Part shown: positions 7,873-15,006 of the stretch, in pieces | How the letters are laid out: each line of letters opens with the position of its first letter | How positions within the stretch are numbered: the first letter of the stretch is position 1 | NCBI GenBank assembly: GCA_004525275.1 | Contig: SPCO01000004.1 | Coordinates: 1 to 22,975, forward strand | From: Thermomicrobiales bacterium | Lineage (GTDB): Bacteria; Chloroflexota; Limnocylindria; Limnocylindrales; CSP1-4 | Length of the DNA: 22,975 bases | Reading direction: 5' to 3' | Program-made: the position numbers and the translations under genes | Notes under the pieces: model-generated | The model's database searches: none | What the model saw: the letters and a program-made list of their open reading frames with translations, nothing else | Told to the model about the DNA's origin: nothing

Positions 7873-8625
7873 TCACCTGGCGTCGGTCACGGCATGGAGC
7901 GCCTCACGCAGGCTGAATCGTCCCTCATAGAGCGCCCGCCCAACGATCGCGCCGACACAGCCGATGTCACGCACGGCGCGCAGGTCGTCCACCGATGCGA
8001 TCCCGCCCGACGCCACGATCGACCCGCGTCGCAGGTCGATGAGTCGCCCATACAGGTCGAGGTCCGGACCCGCCAGCTGACCATCCCGGTCGATGGCCGT
8101 CACCTCGAACGTGCGCATCCCCTCGGCCCAGAGGCGATCGATCGCCGCCGCCGTATCCAGTGCATCGTGGTCCGTCGTCCACCCGTATCCGACCGCGTGA
8201 CCGTCACGGGTGTCGATGGCGGCCACGATCCGCTCGGAGCCGTGCGTCCGGATGAGTTGGCCTGCGAATGACGGATCGCGCAGCGCCGCAGTCCCAACGA
8301 CGGCCCGCGCCGCTCCGGCCCCAAGGATGGTTGTGACGGCTCGCTCATCACGCAAACCGCCCGCGACCTCGATCGCCACGCCCGGCCCCACGGCCGCCAC
8401 GATATCCGCGACCTGAGCTGCGTGGATCGGGGTCCCCGTTCGTGCCCCGTCAAGATCGACCACATGCACGATCCGCGCACCGGAAGCGGCAAATGCCCGT
8501 GCTGCGCTCGGCGGATCGATGTCGTAGGCGGTCTCCTGGGCGAAGTCGCCCTGTCGAAGGCGAACGACGCGCCCGCCTCGAAGGTCGATCGCCGGGATGA
8601 TCTGGAACGGCCTTGCGAGTGTCAT
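7873..8625 (-). CDS. hisA: 1-(5-phosphoribosyl)-5-[(5-phosphoribosylamino)methylideneamino]imidazole-4-carboxamide isomerase HisA
   Basis: HisA opens the ribose ring of ProFAR to give PRFAR, step four of histidine synthesis. The 250-residue (beta/alpha)8 barrel shows the catalytic pair Asp14 (IIPAIDLRGG) and Asp138 (AAIDTRDG), the phosphate loops EVAGGLR (86-92) and SGGIASVDDLRAV, VTAIDRDG with the conserved Thr176, and GAIVGRALYEGRF near the end. ATG 8625 is chosen because the family begins just before IIPAID; an upstream in-frame codon at 8649 would add eight unconserved residues and run into the palindrome shared with yerC. It is convergent with the EF-G-like gene (12 nt gap) and divergent from the rest of the his genes, unlike the common hisH-hisA-hisF order. 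The bifunctional PriA type seems unlikely: the Arg two residues before the barrel Trp in PriA is a Tyr here. Confidence 0.95.
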   Translation of the reverse strand: MTLARPFQIIPAIDLRGGRVVRLRQGDFAQETAYDIDPPSAARAFAASGARIVHVVDLDGARTGTPIHAAQVADIVAAVGPGVAIEVAGGLRDERAVTTILGAGAARAVVGTAALRDPSFAGQLIRTHGSERIVAAIDTRDGHAVGYGWTTDHDALDTAAAIDRLWAEGMRTFEVTAIDRDGQLAGPDLDLYGRLIDLRRGSIVASGGIASVDDLRAVRDIGCVGAIVGRALYEGRFSLREALHAVTDAR

Positions 8626-8656
8626 ATCAGCATGGTAGCGTATTAGCACGCTGATA
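8625..8656. promoter_or_regulatory. Operator-like palindrome in the hisA/yerC divergent region
   Basis: The 60-bp gap between hisA and yerC holds TATCAGC at 8625-8631 and its exact complement GCTGATA at 8650-8656. The second copy is also half of the imperfect palindrome TATTAGCACGCTGATA (8641-8656, six of eight pairs match). A further inverted pair, AGCGT / ACGCT, lies at 8637-8641 / 8648-8652. This nested symmetry between a TrpR-like regulator and his genes is what a shared operator would look like. Binding by YerC is inference. Confidence 0.45.
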
Positions 8657-8685
8657 CATCAACCGAGACCGACGAGGGACTGCCG

Positions 8686-8970
8686 ATGAGCGACGACTGG
8701 AAGACCCCAGATGTCGAAGCCCTGTTCGGGGTGATCCGACGCCTCGAGACCGCGGACGAGACCGAGGCGTTCTTTCGTGACCTGTGCACGCTGAATGAGT
8801 TGCGCGACATGGCCCAGCGCTGGGCCGTCGCGAGAATGCTCGACGGTGGCCTGCACTACGCTGAGATTTCGCAGCGGACCGGGGCAAGCACCGCGACGAT
8901 CACCCGGATCGCATCGTGGCTGAACCACGGCGAGGGCGGCTATCGCGCGATACTCGACAAGACGCAATGA
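8686..8970 (+). CDS. yerC: YerC/YecD-family TrpR-like transcriptional regulator (probable his regulator)
   Basis: This small 94-residue all-helical protein matches the TrpR-like YerC family: EAFFRDLCTLNELRDMAQRWAVARMLDGG leads into the helix-turn-helix HYAEISQRTGASTATITRIASWL at about 57-79. The helix pattern parallels TrpR, where a dimer clamps an amino-acid corepressor and places two reading heads in the operator. YerC proteins have been proposed as histidine-responsive repressors (called HisR) in Firmicutes. Here the gene is first in the his operon, its stop overlaps hisG by ATGA, and an operator-like palindrome lies upstream, all of which support local control of histidine synthesis. GAGGG at 8673-8677 supports the ATG. 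Whether histidine or another ligand is the corepressor cannot be seen. Confidence 0.88.
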   Translation: MSDDWKTPDVEALFGVIRRLETADETEAFFRDLCTLNELRDMAQRWAVARMLDGGLHYAEISQRTGASTATITRIASWLNHGEGGYRAILDKTQ

Positions 8971-9827
8971 GACGCCGTCTGCGGCTGGCCGTCCCCAACA
9001 AGGGTCGAATGGCGGAACCGACCCTGCGCCTGCTCCACGACGCCGGTCTCGTTTTCGAGGAGCACGACCGGAGTCTTGTCGCGCTCGTGCAGAACTACGA
9101 ACTTGACATCCTGTTCGTGCGTACGAACGACATCATCGAATTCGTCGGGGACGGGGTCGCCGACCTGGGCATCACCGGTGTCGATCTGCTGAGCGAGACT
9201 GGCGCCGAACTGCCCCAGGTCCGGACCCTCGGCTACGGCCGCTGTCGGCTGGCCGCGGCAGTCCCATCCGACGCCATCTACCGATCGGTCGAGGATCTAG
9301 CGGGGCGGCGTGTTGCGACGGCCCACCCGAACGTCTCGCGCCGCTACTTCGCCGAACTCGGCATCCCGATCGAGATCGTTCCGATCTCCGGCGCGGTCGA
9401 GGTCGCCCCACGACTGGGGCTGGCCGATGGCATCGTCGATCTCGTGTCGACGGGCTCCACGCTGGCGATGAACGGCCTGCGCCTGATCGGTGACGTCCTC
9501 GCCTCGGAAGCCATCCTCATCGCGAACCCCGGCGCTACCATCGAGCGTGCCCACGATCTCGCCGCCATCGATACGATGCTCAGCGCGGTGATCGCGGCGC
9601 AGGGCCGCAAGTACCTGATGATGAACGCCCCATCCGATCGACTTGATGAGATCCAGACTCTGCTCCCAGCGCTCGAGTCGCCGACCGTGATCCCCCTGAC
9701 TCATTTCGGGATGATCGCCATCCATTCAGTCGTCGATGCCGACGACGTCTGGGGCCTGCTCCCGCGGCTCAAGTCAGCGGGTGCGTCCGGGATCCTGGTC
9801 CTGCCGATCGAGAAGATCGTGGCATGA
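8967..9827 (+). CDS. hisG: ATP phosphoribosyltransferase HisG, long form
   Basis: HisG joins ATP and PRPP to make phosphoribosyl-ATP, the committed step of the pathway. The 286-residue length is that of the long, HisZ-independent form. The periplasmic-binding-like catalytic domains cover residues 1-210, with LAVPNKGRM at the start, VRTNDIIEFVGDGVADLGITG at 51-71 and the PRPP loop DLVSTGSTLAMNGL at 158-171. After about residue 213 comes the ACT-like regulatory domain (KYLMMNAPSDRLDEI), which in this family binds histidine for feedback inhibition. The start is ATG 8967, in an ATGA overlap with yerC; this gives the conserved RLRLAVPNKGR beginning. No hisZ is needed or seen. Confidence 0.96.
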   Translation: MRRRLRLAVPNKGRMAEPTLRLLHDAGLVFEEHDRSLVALVQNYELDILFVRTNDIIEFVGDGVADLGITGVDLLSETGAELPQVRTLGYGRCRLAAAVPSDAIYRSVEDLAGRRVATAHPNVSRRYFAELGIPIEIVPISGAVEVAPRLGLADGIVDLVSTGSTLAMNGLRLIGDVLASEAILIANPGATIERAHDLAAIDTMLSAVIAAQGRKYLMMNAPSDRLDEIQTLLPALESPTVIPLTHFGMIAIHSVVDADDVWGLLPRLKSAGASGILVLPIEKIVA

Positions 9828-11169
9828 CCATGACAACAGCAGCGATCGTCCTCGCCCGCCTCGACCTTGCCGCCGTGGCGGCCGGCGATCCCGTCGCCAG
9901 TGGCATCCATCGCACGCTCGTTCGTCGAGGCGCTGTGCTCGATCCGTCCGTCCGCGAGTCGGCTCGAACGACATTGAGCGACATCCGCGTCCGGGGCGAT
10001 GCGGCGGGTTCCAGGACCAAGCGGCCGTCGGTGGCGGCCGAGCTGACGGCCGCTTGGTCCTGGAACCCGCCGAGCTTCGCGCCGCGCGCGACCGACTCCA
10101 ACCCGAAGTCCGGCACGCGCTCGATCAAGCCATCGAACACGTCGGTCGCTTCGCCGCGACGCACCGGCCGGTCTCGAGCCGCACGATGGTCGTCCCGGGC
10201 ATCGAGATCGAACGTCGCTGGGCGCCGCTCGCTCGGATCGGCGCCTACGCACCGGGCGGCTCCGCCGCCTATCCATCTTCGCTTGTCATGACCGTCGTCC
10301 CGGCCCAGGTCGCGGGCGTATCAGCGATCGTCGTCGCCTCGCCCGCCGGTCAGGATGGGGACGTGGATCCCGTCCTCCTTGGCGTGGCTGGGCTCCTCGA
10401 AGTCGATGCTCTCATCGTGGCCGGTGGCGCGCAGGCGATCGGTGCCCTGGCGTATGGCCTCGCCGACTCGGGTGTCGAGCCAGTGGACCGGATCGTGGGG
10501 CCGGGCAATGCCTGGGTCACGGCGGCCAAGATCGAGGTCAGCGGCGGGGTAGGAATCGACTTTCCGGCTGGTCCATCGGAGGGGATGGTCCTGGCTACGC
10601 CCCCAGCCGATCCGCGCTGGGTGGCCGCCGACCTGATCACGCAGGCCGAACACGGCCCTGATTCACCGGCGATCCTGGTGACTACGGACAAGGGTTTTGC
10701 CGATGCCGTCGAAGCCGCGATCGACGTTCGATTGGCATCCTCGGGTCGCCGATCGATCATCGCCCGGGCCCTTCGCGACCACGGTCGCATCGTCCTGGCC
10801 CCGAACCTCGACGAGGCCATCCGCTTCATAAACGCCTACGCACCCGAGCATCTCTCAATCGATATCGAACCGCTGGAGGCGACGGTCGAGCGGATCTGCA
10901 ACGCAGGCTCGGTCTTCGTCGGACGCTGGGCGCCCGAGTCGGCCGGAGACTACGCGACCGGGGCCAACCACGTCCTGCCGACAGGTGGGCTAGCGCGTGC
11001 GTCGGGGGCGTTGTCGGTCGACGCGTTCGGAAAGTTCGTCCAAGTCCAACGGATCGATCGAGTGGGGCTCGGATCCATCCGCAAGACCATCTCCACCTTG
11101 GCCGAGGCGGAGGGGCTGCTCGCCCACCGCGATGCTGTCGAGATCCGTTTCGAGGGGTCGACGGGATGA
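9824..11169 (+). pseudogene. hisD: Histidinol dehydrogenase HisD, broken by a frame change at a perfect inverted repeat
   Basis: HisD oxidises histidinol to histidine in two NAD-dependent steps. The start ATG 9824 overlaps the hisG stop, and the N-terminal part reads cleanly to about 10003 (ending SDIRVRGDAA). The family continues from there with a short helix and then LVLEPAELRAARDRL, but here that second part is in the next frame, from about 10045 to the stop at 11169. All main motifs are in the second part: GAYAPGGSAAYPSSLVM, GPGNAWVTAAK, DFPAGPSEG, the zinc-ligand region QAEHGPDS, YAPEHLSID and GDYATGANHVLPTGG. The spacing across the break (47 nt) is one nt off the expected 48. The break lies on a 28-bp inverted repeat. 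Total length otherwise fits an intact HisD of about 447 residues. It may be a true mutation or a sequence/assembly error; an essential step would be lost if it were real and no second copy existed. Confidence 0.9.
10002..10072. repeat. Perfect 28-bp inverted repeat with a 15-nt loop inside hisD
   Basis: Positions 10002-10029 are the exact reverse complement of 10045-10072; the 15 bases between are 10030-10044. The right arm reads as normal HisD (DGRLVLEPA) in the downstream frame, so it is probably the original and the left arm the copy. The RNA would form a very stable GC-rich hairpin. Confidence 0.95.
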
Positions 11170-12302
11170 GCTCGAAGCCGATCACCTCTACCTCGCCCGA
11201 GGCGCCGGCTACGTACAGCTGGGAAGCGACGAACCTCGAACTCGCGGATCGCTACGGCCTAGACCCGGCCTCGATCGTCCGGTTCGATCTCAATACCTCC
11301 CCGACTCCACCGGCCCTCATCAGCAGCCTCCTGGCCGCCGGCCGTTTCGAGGCGCCGCTCTCCGAGTACGCGGCCACCGACTACCGCCGCCTTGTCGAAG
11401 CTGCAGCCGCGCGTTATGGCGTGGATCCCGGGCAGATCATCGTCGGGGCCGGCGCGGACGAGATCCTTGACATCATCGCCAAGGTCTTCCTCCCGTCCGG
11501 CGGCCATGCAGTGGTTCCGGCACCGACCTACGCGATGTACCGCGTCCTGACCGAGCAGCGTGGGGCGTCCGCGGTGATGATCCCTCGACGACCGGCCTCC
11601 GATGGGTACGCCCTCGATCCCGGCGCCATCCGGTCCGCTGTCAAGGAGACGAGGGCAGCGCTTGTCTGGCTCTGCAGCCCGAACAATCCCACGGCGGTCG
11701 CGGAGCCAGATGGGTTGATCGCACGCTTGCTGGCCGGCCTTCAGGCGGACGCTGTCGCGGCCGAGCGCCGGCCTCCGATCGTTGTCCTCGACGAGGCCTA
11801 TGCCGAATTCGTCGGGGTATCACTGGTCGGTCTATGTGACGACTATCCGGAGCTCATCACGGTCCGGACGGCCAGCAAGGCCTACGCACTCGCCGGCTTG
11901 CGGGTCGGGTTCGGCATCGCCCGACCGGAGCTCATCGCCCGACTCAACCCGTTTCGGCCGCCCGGCTCCGTCTCGACCGTGTCGGTTACGCTCGTCACCG
12001 AGGCCCTGCTGGATGACAGCATCCTGGAGGCGAACCTTGACCGCGTCGCGCGGGAGCGGGTCCGTCTGGCCGAGGGCTTGCGGGCCGTCGGGTGGTCCAT
12101 CGGACCATCGGTCACGAACTTCCTGCTCGCGGATCTCGGTTCGAGCGAGCGGGCGGCGATCGTGGCGGAACGCCTGATGTCGGAGGGTCTGGTTCCCCGC
12201 ACGTTCGGCGCCGGCCATCCATTGTCCGATCACCTGCGCCTCACGGTCCGCGACCCACAGGAAAACGATCGCCTCATCGCCGCCGCCGAGGGTGGATCAT
12301 GA
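11166..12302 (+). CDS. hisC: Histidinol-phosphate aminotransferase HisC
   Basis: HisC converts imidazole-acetol phosphate and glutamate to histidinol phosphate. This is a 378-residue fold-type I PLP enzyme: GAGADEILDIIAKVFL (94-109) contacts the cofactor phosphate, SPNNPT is at 171-176 with the conserved Asn, Asp209 and Tyr212 lie in VLDEAYAEF, and the Schiff-base Lys238 is in TASKAYALAGLRVGF. The C-terminal small domain ends DHLRLTVRDPQENDRLIAA, containing the substrate-carboxylate-binding Arg. The start overlaps the hisD stop (ATGA, 11166-11169) and its stop overlaps hisB the same way. The N-terminal 20 residues are poorly conserved. Class I/II aminotransferases can have other substrates, but the operon position makes HisC nearly certain. 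Confidence 0.95.
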   Translation: MSSKPITSTSPEAPATYSWEATNLELADRYGLDPASIVRFDLNTSPTPPALISSLLAAGRFEAPLSEYAATDYRRLVEAAAARYGVDPGQIIVGAGADEILDIIAKVFLPSGGHAVVPAPTYAMYRVLTEQRGASAVMIPRRPASDGYALDPGAIRSAVKETRAALVWLCSPNNPTAVAEPDGLIARLLAGLQADAVAAERRPPIVVLDEAYAEFVGVSLVGLCDDYPELITVRTASKAYALAGLRVGFGIARPELIARLNPFRPPGSVSTVSVTLVTEALLDDSILEANLDRVARERVRLAEGLRAVGWSIGPSVTNFLLADLGSSERAAIVAERLMSEGLVPRTFGAGHPLSDHLRLTVRDPQENDRLIAAAEGGS

Positions 12303-12925
12303 CCAGCCCGCTCGGCTCGCTCGAGATCGGCCCCCGAGAAGGACGCCGGGTGACCGTGGCGAGAACCACGAGGGAAACGGATATCACAGTCACGCTCGGA
12401 CTGGACGGTGCCGGCCATGCGACGATCGATACCGGGATCGGCTTTTACGATCACCTCCTCGGATCGTTCGCTCATCACGGCCTGTTCGACCTGGCCATCA
12501 ACGCCGACGGAGACCTCCATGTCGACGAGCACCACACGGTGGAGGACACCGCTCTGGTACTCGGTGCTGCCGTCGCCGAGGCGCTCGGCGATCGAGCCGG
12601 GATCGCGAGGTTCGGTCAGAGCTCGATCCCGATGGACGAATCGATCGCCACCGCCGTCGTCGATATGGGCGGCCGGCCGTACGCGGTGATCGACCTGCCG
12701 TTCCGGGGAGAACGAGTCGGCGCCCTGCCCCTCCAACTCGTGGAACACGCGCTCGAGGCGTTCGCCCGCGCGGCAGGAGCCACCTTGCACTTGTCGGGAA
12801 CGGGCCGGAACGATCACCATCTCGCCGAAGCCGCATTCAAGGCGCTCGGCCGGGCGCTTCGGGTGGCCTGCGAAGTCGACCCTCGTCGCGAAGGACCAGC
12901 CTCGACCAAAGGCGCCCTGGGATGA
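12299..12925 (+). CDS. hisB: Imidazoleglycerol-phosphate dehydratase HisB (monofunctional)
   Basis: HisB removes water from imidazole glycerol phosphate to give imidazole-acetol phosphate. The 208-residue protein has both halves of the dinuclear manganese site: DTGIGFYDHLLGSFAHHG (44-61) with DEHHTVEDTA (76-85), and LVEHALEAFA (148-156) with GRNDHHLAEAAFKALGRAL (169-187). It ends with the typical STKG. There is no N-terminal HAD phosphatase domain as in the E. coli HisB fusion, so histidinol-phosphate phosphatase must come from another gene outside the window. The ATG at 12299 overlaps the hisC stop; the frame is open far upstream, but that is shadow of hisC. The first about 20 residues form an extension before ARTTRETDITV, where most family members begin. 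Confidence 0.95.
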   Translation: MTSPLGSLEIGPREGRRVTVARTTRETDITVTLGLDGAGHATIDTGIGFYDHLLGSFAHHGLFDLAINADGDLHVDEHHTVEDTALVLGAAVAEALGDRAGIARFGQSSIPMDESIATAVVDMGGRPYAVIDLPFRGERVGALPLQLVEHALEAFARAAGATLHLSGTGRNDHHLAEAAFKALGRALRVACEVDPRREGPASTKGALG

Positions 12926-12929
12926 CGCG

Positions 12930-13559
12930 GTGACATCGCGCCCTCGCGTCGCGGTCATCGACCACGGGGCTGGCAACCTCGTGAGCATTGACCAGGCGCT
13001 GACAACGGTCGGGGCGGACGGCATCGTCGTCGCCGACAGGGGGAGTCTTACGTCCTGTGACGCGATGATCCTGCCCGGCGTCGGCGCCGCGGGTCCGGCC
13101 ATGGCCCGGCTCAAAGCGCGCGGACTTGCAGATCCGATTCGAGCTTGGGCGGCCGCCGAACGGCCACTCCTCGGGATCTGTCTAGGGCTCCAGCTCCTGT
13201 TTGACGTCAGCGACGAGGATGGTGCCGAGACACTCGGGATCGTGCCTGGCCGGACCGTCCGGATGGAGCACGCCCCGACGCTGCCGCATACCGGCTGGAA
13301 CCAGGTCGAGCAGAAGCGCTCGCACCCCATCTTCGATGGCATCGTGGATGGCGCTGACCTTTACTTCGTTCACTCTTATGTCGGACGGCCAGCTGCCAGC
13401 GCCCAGGACGTCGTGCTGGCGACGACCGAACACGGCGCACCATTCGTATCCGCGCTGGCGCGGGGATCCCTGCTTGGCGTCCAGTTCCATCCGGAGCGAA
13501 GCGGCCGTGATGGTCTCCGCCTGCTCGCCAATTTCGTCGATCTCGTGCGGGCGGCCTGA
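12930..13559 (+). CDS. hisH: Imidazole glycerol phosphate synthase glutaminase subunit HisH
   Basis: HisH is the class I glutamine amidotransferase half of IGP synthase; it releases ammonia that is channelled to HisF. The catalytic triad is visible in the 209-residue protein: Cys84 in LGICLGLQLL, and His187 and Glu189 in GVQFHPERSG. The oxyanion-loop segment PGVGAAGPAM (49-58) and the N-terminal VAVIDHGAGNLVSI are typical. The start is GTG 12930, four nt after the hisB stop; the ATG at 12922 is out of frame and closes after three codons. This is the only junction in the plus-strand his operon that does not overlap. Its stop shares one base with the hisF ATG (TGATG), fitting the 1:1 complex of the two subunits. 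Confidence 0.95.
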   Translation: MTSRPRVAVIDHGAGNLVSIDQALTTVGADGIVVADRGSLTSCDAMILPGVGAAGPAMARLKARGLADPIRAWAAAERPLLGICLGLQLLFDVSDEDGAETLGIVPGRTVRMEHAPTLPHTGWNQVEQKRSHPIFDGIVDGADLYFVHSYVGRPAASAQDVVLATTEHGAPFVSALARGSLLGVQFHPERSGRDGLRLLANFVDLVRAA

Positions 13560-14335
13560 TGCTCCGTCACCGGGTGATCCCCTGCCTCGACGTCGCCGAC
13601 GGGCGGGTCGTGAAGGGGCGACGCTTCCAGGATCTCACCGATGAAGGCGATCCGGCAGAGCTGGCGGAACGCTATGCGCTGGAAGGCGCCGACGAGCTCG
13701 TGTTTCTCGATATCACGGCCGCGCCAGAACGCCGGGGCACGCTGCTCGACATCGTTGATCGGACGGCCCGTCGAGCGTTCATCCCGCTCACGGTCGGTGG
13801 CGGCGTCCGGAGCGTCGATGAGATGCGCGCTGTGCTTCGGGCCGGGGCCGACAAGGTCTCCCTCAATACGGCGGCGGTGAACGACCTGATGCTTATCGAG
13901 GCATGCGCCCGAACGTTCGGTCGCCAGGCGGTCGTCGTTGCGATCGACGCCCGGATGACGATGTCCGGTACCTGGGAGGTCGTCGTCAAGGGCGGGCGTG
14001 AGCCGACCGGGCTCGACGCCGTCGACTGGGCGGAACGTGCCGTGGGGCTTGGCGCGGGCGAATTGCTCGTGACGTCGATCGATCGCGACGGCACCGGGAA
14101 TGGTTTCGATACCGCGCTGCTGCGCGCGATCGCCGAGCGGGTCAGCGTCCCGGTCATCGCCTCGGGCGGAGCAGCCGGTCCGGACGACTTCATCGCCGCA
14201 ATCAGGGACGGCGGGGCGGATGCTGTCCTGGCGGCCTCGATCTTCCACCGCGGGATCCGGACGATCTCGGAAGTCAAGGAAGCCATGGCGGTGGCGGGCC
14301 TGCCGATCCGCCTCGTGCCGGAGCTCGTCGCATGA
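13559..14335 (+). CDS. hisF: Imidazole glycerol phosphate synthase cyclase subunit HisF
   Basis: HisF is the (beta/alpha)8 cyclase that joins PRFAR and ammonia into imidazole glycerol phosphate plus AICAR. The 258 residues show the two catalytic aspartates, Asp11 (VIPCLDVADGRVVKG) and Asp130 (VVAIDARM). The phosphate loops VGGGVRSVDEMRAVL and ASGGAAGPDDF are present, along with the KVSLNTAAV stretch. The N-terminal RHRVIPCLD is the usual family start and supports ATG 13559. It overlaps hisH by one nt and hisIE by four (ATGA at 14332). Confidence 0.97.
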   Translation: MLRHRVIPCLDVADGRVVKGRRFQDLTDEGDPAELAERYALEGADELVFLDITAAPERRGTLLDIVDRTARRAFIPLTVGGGVRSVDEMRAVLRAGADKVSLNTAAVNDLMLIEACARTFGRQAVVVAIDARMTMSGTWEVVVKGGREPTGLDAVDWAERAVGLGAGELLVTSIDRDGTGNGFDTALLRAIAERVSVPVIASGGAAGPDDFIAAIRDGGADAVLAASIFHRGIRTISEVKEAMAVAGLPIRLVPELVA

Positions 14336-14994
14336 TCGCGGATCCGTCGGGGCTCGCATTCGGGCCGGACGGTCTGGTCCCGACCGTCGTCCAGGACGCA
14401 AGCGATGGTCGTGTCCTGATGGTGGCCTACATGGACACCGAGGCCCTGGCGGCGACGATCGCGACGATGGAAGTCCACTTCCACTCGCGCTCGCGCGGTC
14501 GCCTCTGGAGAAAGGGCGAAACGAGCGGCCACGTCCTGCGCGTTGTGGATCTGGTCCCCGATTGCGACGGTGATGCACTGCTGGTGACCGTCGAACCGGT
14601 CGGTCCGACCTGCCACCGCGAAACACGGAGTTGCTTTGACCCAGCCGGCGCGCCTGCGGATGGCTCGCCCGAAGGCTTTGCCTGGCTCGAGAAACTCTGG
14701 AACACGGTCGCCGGACGAGCGGCAGATCGGCCAGTCGGCTCGTATACGACTGCGCTCCTCGCCGGCGGCGTGGATCTGGTCGGTCGAAAGGTGACCGAGG
14801 AGGCAACCGAAGTCCTGATCTCGGCGAAGGACGACGCGGCAGCGGAGTCGAGCGATCTCGATCGGACAGCGTCTCGCTCCGCGCTCTCGGGTGAGGTCGC
14901 CGACCTCCTGTTCCACGTCCTCGTCCTGCTCGCCGAACGGGGCCTGCCTCCGGCTGATGTGATCTCCACGCTGCGGGCCCGCGCCCGCCTTTGA
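14332..14994 (+). CDS. hisIE: Bifunctional phosphoribosyl-AMP cyclohydrolase / phosphoribosyl-ATP pyrophosphohydrolase HisIE
   Basis: The 220-residue fusion carries out steps two and three of the pathway. HisI occupies about residues 1-110: HFHSRSRGRLWRKGETSGH (49-67) and the metal ligands in PDCDGDALL (76-84; Asp77, Cys78, Asp79, Asp81) with Cys94 and Cys101 in TCHRETRSCF. HisE, an MazG-like helical domain, follows from about 117: RPVGSYTTALLAGG, then GRKVTEEATEVLISAKD (151-167) with the Mg-binding Glu156/Glu157/Glu160, and GEVADLLFHVLVLLAERG. The order cyclohydrolase then pyrophosphohydrolase is the usual one for the fusion. It ends the plus-strand operon, 12 nt before the convergent tyrS stop; I see no clear intrinsic terminator. 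Confidence 0.96.
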   Translation: MIADPSGLAFGPDGLVPTVVQDASDGRVLMVAYMDTEALAATIATMEVHFHSRSRGRLWRKGETSGHVLRVVDLVPDCDGDALLVTVEPVGPTCHRETRSCFDPAGAPADGSPEGFAWLEKLWNTVAGRAADRPVGSYTTALLAGGVDLVGRKVTEEATEVLISAKDDAAAESSDLDRTASRSALSGEVADLLFHVLVLLAERGLPPADVISTLRARARL

Positions 14995-15006
14995 CCAGCG
15001 ATCGAA

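Noticed and set aside
7873..8625. HisA as a bifunctional PriA (HisA/TrpF) enzyme
   Set aside because: The Arg that PriA has two residues before the barrel Trp is Tyr here, and the rest fits ordinary HisA; trp gene content cannot be judged from this window.
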